Origin: Clostridiales bacterium
GTDB lineage: Bacteria; Bacillota; Clostridia; Oscillospirales; Butyricicoccaceae
Direction: 5' to 3'
Length of the DNA stretch: 10,593 nucleotides
Assembly: GCA_026419635.1 (NCBI GenBank)
Contig: JANZZB010000046.1
Span: 1-10,593, forward strand
The notes beneath the pieces were generated by a model, which ran no database searches, was not told the origin of the DNA, and worked only from the letters and a program-made list of their open reading frames with translations. Every line of letters starts with the position of its first letter. Position 1 is the stretch's first letter. A program made the position numbers and the translations under genes. Of this stretch, positions 6,719 to 10,593 are shown piece after piece.

Positions 6719-8659
6719 TTATAACTGATCCTGATTGAAGAACATTTGATTTTCATCCGACTGCACATTCTGAAAGTCTTGCTCTTTTGGTTCAGCCGTT
6801 TCTTTTGTTTCCGTAGGATTCTCAACTTTTTCTCCGTTGAAAATCTTTTCAAATACTTCGCCATCCATCGTTTCATTGTGTATCAAGTATTCCGCTACGT
6901 TTCTCAGCTTATCCATGTTCTCACGAAGCAACTTTTCGCACTCTGCATAGGCCTTTTCGATCATTGCCTTTACTTCTCTGTCGATCATCGCTCCTGTTTC
7001 TTCGGAGAAATTCTTGGAGCTGCCAAAATCACGTCCCATAAATACTTCATCATGGACAGACCCAAACGCAATCGGACCAATTTCATCGCTCATACCATAC
7101 CTGGTAACCATTTTACGAACCAGTTCAGATGCGCGTTCAATATCGTTTGAAGCACCCGTTGAAATATCGTCGAGCGTAATCTTTTCAGCAACGCGGCCAC
7201 CTAAGAATACAAGAATCTCGTCAAGCATTTCGCTCTTGGAAGCATAGTATTTATCCTCTTTCGGAAGGCTGAGTGTATACCCTCCGGCACGTCCGCGCGG
7301 AATAATCGAGATCTGATGCACAGGATCCTGTGTCGGTAAAAGTCTCGTGATGATGGCGTGACCCGCTTCATGATACGCTGTCAGCTTGCGTTCTTTTTCT
7401 GAAATCACACGGCTTTTCTTTTCCGTACCCATGATAACTTTAATGAACGCATCGTCCATCTCCGCCATGCTGATTTTCTTCTTCGAACGGCGTGCTGCAA
7501 GAAGCGCCGCTTCATTCAGCAGATTTTCCAGATCCGCACCCGTAAAGCCCGCAGTTGTTTTTGCTATTGACGTAAATTTTACGCCTTCCTCAAAAATCTT
7601 ATTTCGAGCATGAACCTTCAGTATTTCTTCACGGCCTTTAATATCAGGTAATCCAACAAATACCTGTCTGTCAAATCGTCCCGGACGTAAAAGCGCAGGG
7701 TCAAGAATATCTGCGCGGTTAGTGGCCGCAATGACGATGACGCCTTCGTTTTTCCCGAAACCATCCATTTCTACAAGCAGCTGATTTAAAGTTTGCTCGC
7801 GCTCGTCATGTCCGCCGCCGAGGCCTGCGCCACGATGCCGTCCGACAGCATCAATCTCATCGATAAATACAATAGCGGGAGCATTCTTTTTTGCCTGGTC
7901 GAACAAATCACGTACACGTGAAGCACCCACACCGACATATAATTCAACAAAGTCGGAACCTGAAATAGTTAAAAACGGAACTCCCGCTTCTCCGGCCACA
8001 GCACGGGCAATTAAAGTTTTACCGGTACCCGGAGGGCCTACAAGCAAAACACCCTTAGGGATACGTGCTCCGATTTCAATAAACTTTCTTGGACTCTTTA
8101 AAAATTCAACAATTTCCTGAAGCTCGGCTTTTTCTTCATCTGCGCCAGCAACATCTTTGAAAGTCGTCTTCTTCGCATCTTCAGATACCAGTTTGGCACG
8201 CGAACGGCCAAATGACATGGCTCCTCTCGGACCCGCGCCTCCGTCGCCTCCACGTCCTAACATAAAGTACCAGAACAAACCAAAAACAAAAATCAGAAGC
8301 AGATATGGCATCAAAGATGCCCACCAAGGCATACTGACTTCCGGTTCGAAATTATACTGTTTAATAACGCCGGATGCACGCTGTTTTTTAATCAGATCGC
8401 CTACATCATAAAGGAATATGTCAACAGATGGCAGCGTAAAACTAACAACTTTGTTATCTTTCAACTGCGCAACCAGTTTCGTTCCGTTAATTGTAAATTT
8501 GTCAACCTGTCCGGCTTCAAAATAATGCACAATATCCGAATAGACTACCTTTTTCTCCTGTTTTTGATTCATGAGCATGCCGACTGTGCTAATCAAAACA
8601 GCAATGATTATAATATAGAATCCGATTCCTCTTACTTTTCCATTCAAATGGATTTTCAC
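6719..8659 (-). CDS. ftsH: ATP-dependent zinc metalloprotease FtsH
   Basis: This 646-residue membrane-anchored AAA+ protease assembles as a hexamer and degrades misfolded membrane proteins and selected regulators. An N-terminal membrane segment (about 12-30), an extracytoplasmic loop (about 31-112) and a second membrane segment (about 113-134) precede the cytosolic part. That part shows Walker A GPPGTGKT (208-215), pore motif YVGVGA (241-246), Walker B VFIDEID (264-270), and the second region of homology RPGRFDR (325-331). The zinc motif is HEAGH (430-434), with the third ligand expected at Asp506 in TGASND. The tail after about residue 610 is acidic, Glu/Gln-rich and poorly conserved. The start is a GTG, and the ribosome site AGAAGGG ends only one base before it, which is unusually close. 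The frame still begins with the expected MKIHLNGKVRGIGFY. It is the last gene of the tilS-hpt-ftsH operon, 13 bases after hpt. Confidence 0.97.
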   Translation of the reverse strand: MKIHLNGKVRGIGFYIIIIAVLISTVGMLMNQKQEKKVVYSDIVHYFEAGQVDKFTINGTKLVAQLKDNKVVSFTLPSVDIFLYDVGDLIKKQRASGVIKQYNFEPEVSMPWWASLMPYLLLIFVFGLFWYFMLGRGGDGGAGPRGAMSFGRSRAKLVSEDAKKTTFKDVAGADEEKAELQEIVEFLKSPRKFIEIGARIPKGVLLVGPPGTGKTLIARAVAGEAGVPFLTISGSDFVELYVGVGASRVRDLFDQAKKNAPAIVFIDEIDAVGRHRGAGLGGGHDEREQTLNQLLVEMDGFGKNEGVIVIAATNRADILDPALLRPGRFDRQVFVGLPDIKGREEILKVHARNKIFEEGVKFTSIAKTTAGFTGADLENLLNEAALLAARRSKKKISMAEMDDAFIKVIMGTEKKSRVISEKERKLTAYHEAGHAIITRLLPTQDPVHQISIIPRGRAGGYTLSLPKEDKYYASKSEMLDEILVFLGGRVAEKITLDDISTGASNDIERASELVRKMVTRYGMSDEIGPIAFGSVHDEVFMGRDFGSSKNFSEETGAMIDREVKAMIEKAYAECEKLLRENMDKLRNVAEYLIHNETMDGEVFEKIFNGEKVENPTETKETAEPKEQDFQNVQSDENQMFFNQDQL

Positions 8660-8672
8660 GCCCTTCTGTGTG

Positions 8673-9215
8673 TCATTTCGCTGAGTAAATCTCCGGTTTT
8701 AGTATCCCTATATATGGTAAATTTCTGTATTTTTCATCGTAATCCAACCCATAGCCTACCACAAACTCGTCCGGTATTGTAAAACCATTATAATCAATCT
8801 TTACCGGTATCTTCCGGCGATCCGGCTTATCCAGAAGTGTACAAAGCTTAACTGATGCCGGTCCTCTCGCCTTAAACATATCGAGTATGTAACTAAGCGT
8901 CAAGCCACTGTCGAGGATGTCTTCAACGACGATGAGATGTCTGTTTTCAATTTTTGTATCAAGATCTTTATTTATTTTGACTTCACCGCTTGTTTTCGTT
9001 CCTTTGCCATAACTGGAAATAGACATAAAATCAATTGCGCAGGGTATTTTTATCTGCCGGACCAAGTCCGCCATAAAAACAAACGAACCCTTCAGCACAC
9101 TTATTATCAACGGATTTTTGTCTTTGTAGTCACGACTTATTTCTTCTGCTATTTTTTTGACGACTTTCGCAATCTGTTCTTCCGATAACAGAACCTCTTT
9201 AATATCATTCGTCAT
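8673..9215 (-). CDS. hpt: Hypoxanthine phosphoribosyltransferase
   Basis: This cytosolic purine-salvage enzyme joins hypoxanthine (often also guanine) to PRPP, giving IMP or GMP and pyrophosphate. It has 180 residues, typical for the bacterial type. Visible are LKGS (41-44); SSYG (67-70), which begins the flexible loop; and the PRPP-binding motif VVEDILDSGLT (96-106), with Glu98-Asp99 and the presumed general base Asp102. Also visible are the purine-side lysine in LLDKPDRR (Lys130) and FVVGYGLDYDEKYRNLPYIG (151-170). The ATG at 9213-9215, beginning MTNDIKEVLLSEEQI, is chosen over a longer frame from 9326. The extra 37 residues of that frame would lie inside tilS and do not resemble the family, and GGGAGAG lies upstream of the chosen ATG at acceptable distance. 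It overlaps the tilS 3' end by 11 bases, implying coupled translation. Confidence 0.96.
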   Translation of the reverse strand: MTNDIKEVLLSEEQIAKVVKKIAEEISRDYKDKNPLIISVLKGSFVFMADLVRQIKIPCAIDFMSISSYGKGTKTSGEVKINKDLDTKIENRHLIVVEDILDSGLTLSYILDMFKARGPASVKLCTLLDKPDRRKIPVKIDYNGFTIPDEFVVGYGLDYDEKYRNLPYIGILKPEIYSAK

Positions 9216-10584
9216 TTTCTTGCACTCTCCCGATTCTAAGATATAGAGCGTTTGCGGGATCCTTTGCCTCAAAATAACGATCGACGCCAAACCCAAACAC
9301 TGCAACGACTCGTTTTTGATCGGCAATGACTGGAATCAAACCTCGTTTTTCCACAGGAATTTTTTCGTCTATAAATAATTTTTTAAGTGTTCTTGTCCTA
9401 CGTCCCGTTAGCGCCAATGTGTCTCCCTCTTTTCGGCTTCTGACGACGAGGCACCCGTTTATTTTACCACAATCTATTAGAAAAGTATGAGACAAATTGT
9501 AAATTTTCAGATTTTTGTACTTTTTTTTATATTCTATAAAATAATCCGTTCCATATATATCATATTTTCCATCTGAAATCAATGCAATTTCCTTGATCTT
9601 ACTTGTTTCGTATCCATTTTTTATCAAAACTAAATCATCGTATCTTCTTGATGCTGTTATATTGCAAGGCAAGTTTATTTTTTTAGATGGGTGATTGCCC
9701 GCACAAAGGCTTAAGATATGGGCTGCATGTTTTATCGTTAACTCACCGCATTCGCCGGCTATTTTTTCAAACAAAAGCCGAACCGTCCGGCCGGCAACAG
9801 CTGGATGAGCGTCGGATAACAGTTTTGCGTTAATGGTAATATCATTTTCAGATAACTTTGCCTGTTCTGCCAATTTGTAAACTTCCGTTAAAATATATTC
9901 CGAATCTAATGTTAAAGAATCAGCCGCAGTACGCGCTGAGCGATAAATTGCGGGGTTTATTTCAAAAAGCTGCGGTATAATCTTATTTCTGATCTTATTT
10001 CTCAGATATTCGTTCGTCAAATTAGAAGAATCGGTTATATAATCGACGCCTTTTTCTCTCAGATACTCCTCAACTTCCCTGCGCTCAACACGAATAAGCG
10101 GACGTATAACATCATCTCGTTTCGGAGGAATTCCGCACAAACCTAAGATTCCGGTTCCTCTCAAAAGATTGATTAACATTGTTTCAAGATTATCATTGGC
10201 TGTGTGAGCCGTTGCGACAACATCAGCGGATAATTTCACAAGTGCACGTTCAAAAAAAGCGTATCGGAGTTCCCTCGCTGTCTCTTCAATTCCTTTTTTT
10301 CTCTTTATCGCCTCATTTTTTACATCGGCCCGCTCTGAATAAAAGGGAATCGCATTTTTTATACAATAATCTTCAACAAATTTTTCGTCTCTGTCCGATT
10401 CTAATCCCCTGAGACAATGGTTAAAATGAGCTGCAGCAACCGAAATGTCAAGCTTCTTAGCCAACTCCCGCATTACTACAAGCATAGCCATGGAATCTGC
10501 GCCGCCTGAAGTTGCGCAAACAACCGTCTGCTTTTTTTTCAGCAATTCATATTGCTGAATTGTTTCAAGCACCTTACGGTTCAT
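9205..10584 (-). CDS. tilS: tRNA(Ile)-lysidine synthetase
   Basis: TilS uses ATP and lysine to change cytidine 34 of the CAU-anticodon isoleucine tRNA to lysidine, which switches its reading from AUG to AUA; it is normally essential. The 459-residue protein has the N-type ATP pyrophosphatase P-loop SGGADS (26-31), AHFNHCLRG, GIEETARELRYAFF, AHTANDNLETMLINLLRGTG, RPLI, TDSSNLTNEYLRNKIRNKIIP, and a C-terminal TilS_C-type domain (RSRKEGDTLAL, KKLFIDEKIP, FGFGVDRYF). The ATG at 10582-10584 gives MNRKVLETIQQYELL, a usual distance before the P-loop. Only nine bases lie upstream in the window and they contain no stop, so a slightly longer start cannot be excluded. It is the first visible gene of the operon with hpt and ftsH; the promoter lies off the window. 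Confidence 0.96.
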   Translation of the reverse strand: MNRKVLETIQQYELLKKKQTVVCATSGGADSMAMLVVMRELAKKLDISVAAAHFNHCLRGLESDRDEKFVEDYCIKNAIPFYSERADVKNEAIKRKKGIEETARELRYAFFERALVKLSADVVATAHTANDNLETMLINLLRGTGILGLCGIPPKRDDVIRPLIRVERREVEEYLREKGVDYITDSSNLTNEYLRNKIRNKIIPQLFEINPAIYRSARTAADSLTLDSEYILTEVYKLAEQAKLSENDITINAKLLSDAHPAVAGRTVRLLFEKIAGECGELTIKHAAHILSLCAGNHPSKKINLPCNITASRRYDDLVLIKNGYETSKIKEIALISDGKYDIYGTDYFIEYKKKYKNLKIYNLSHTFLIDCGKINGCLVVRSRKEGDTLALTGRRTRTLKKLFIDEKIPVEKRGLIPVIADQKRVVAVFGFGVDRYFEAKDPANALYLRIGRVQENDE

Positions 10585-10593
10585 GATGCACCC

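Noticed and set aside
9216..9326. 37-residue N-terminal extension of hpt
   Set aside because: It would overlap deep into tilS and has no resemblance to the conserved HPRT start; MTNDIKEVLLSEEQI is the usual beginning.

Overview
The window looks like chromosomal housekeeping DNA from a low-to-moderate G+C Firmicute, most likely a member of the Clostridia. This rests on three observations: the tilS-hpt-ftsH gene order, which is classic in Gram-positives; Firmicute-type ribosome binding sites; and a large exported wall hydrolase of a clostridial kind. Genus cannot be decided from the sequence alone. No rRNA, tRNA, CRISPR array, insertion sequence or phage gene was seen. Bases 1-19 are an untrimmed Nextera transposase adapter, so the window starts at the artificial end of a sequencing contig.

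Left part (20-2534, + strand): a 5'-truncated glyA (serine hydroxymethyltransferase) ends at 994. It is followed by about 270 non-coding bases holding a short hairpin, an imperfect G+C-rich terminator, a second strong terminator nested inside an 11-bp inverted repeat, and a good vegetative promoter. That promoter drives rarA, an AAA+ ATPase of replication-fork maintenance. A terminator shared by convergent genes separates rarA from the next gene.

Middle part (2603-6578): a pyridoxal/pyridoxamine kinase gene (- strand) and a very large secreted protein gene (+ strand) diverge from a region of about 270 bases carrying promoter-like elements in both directions. The secreted protein joins a signal peptide, an N-terminal GHL10 (DUF187, YngK/DigH-like) glycosidase domain, a beta-rich central section, and a C-terminal Amidase_3 domain with all expected zinc and catalytic residues. 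This is the most interesting item here. Amidases strip stem peptides from peptidoglycan, and DigH of E. coli, a GHL10 protein, cuts the resulting naked glycan, so the fusion may carry out both steps in one polypeptide.

Right part (6670-10584, - strand): a perfect 14-bp hairpin terminates both the amidase gene and the opposing tilS-hpt-ftsH operon. The operon encodes tRNA-Ile lysidine synthetase, hypoxanthine phosphoribosyltransferase and the FtsH membrane protease. tilS and hpt overlap by 11 bases, and hpt and ftsH are 13 bases apart. The operon promoter lies beyond the right edge.
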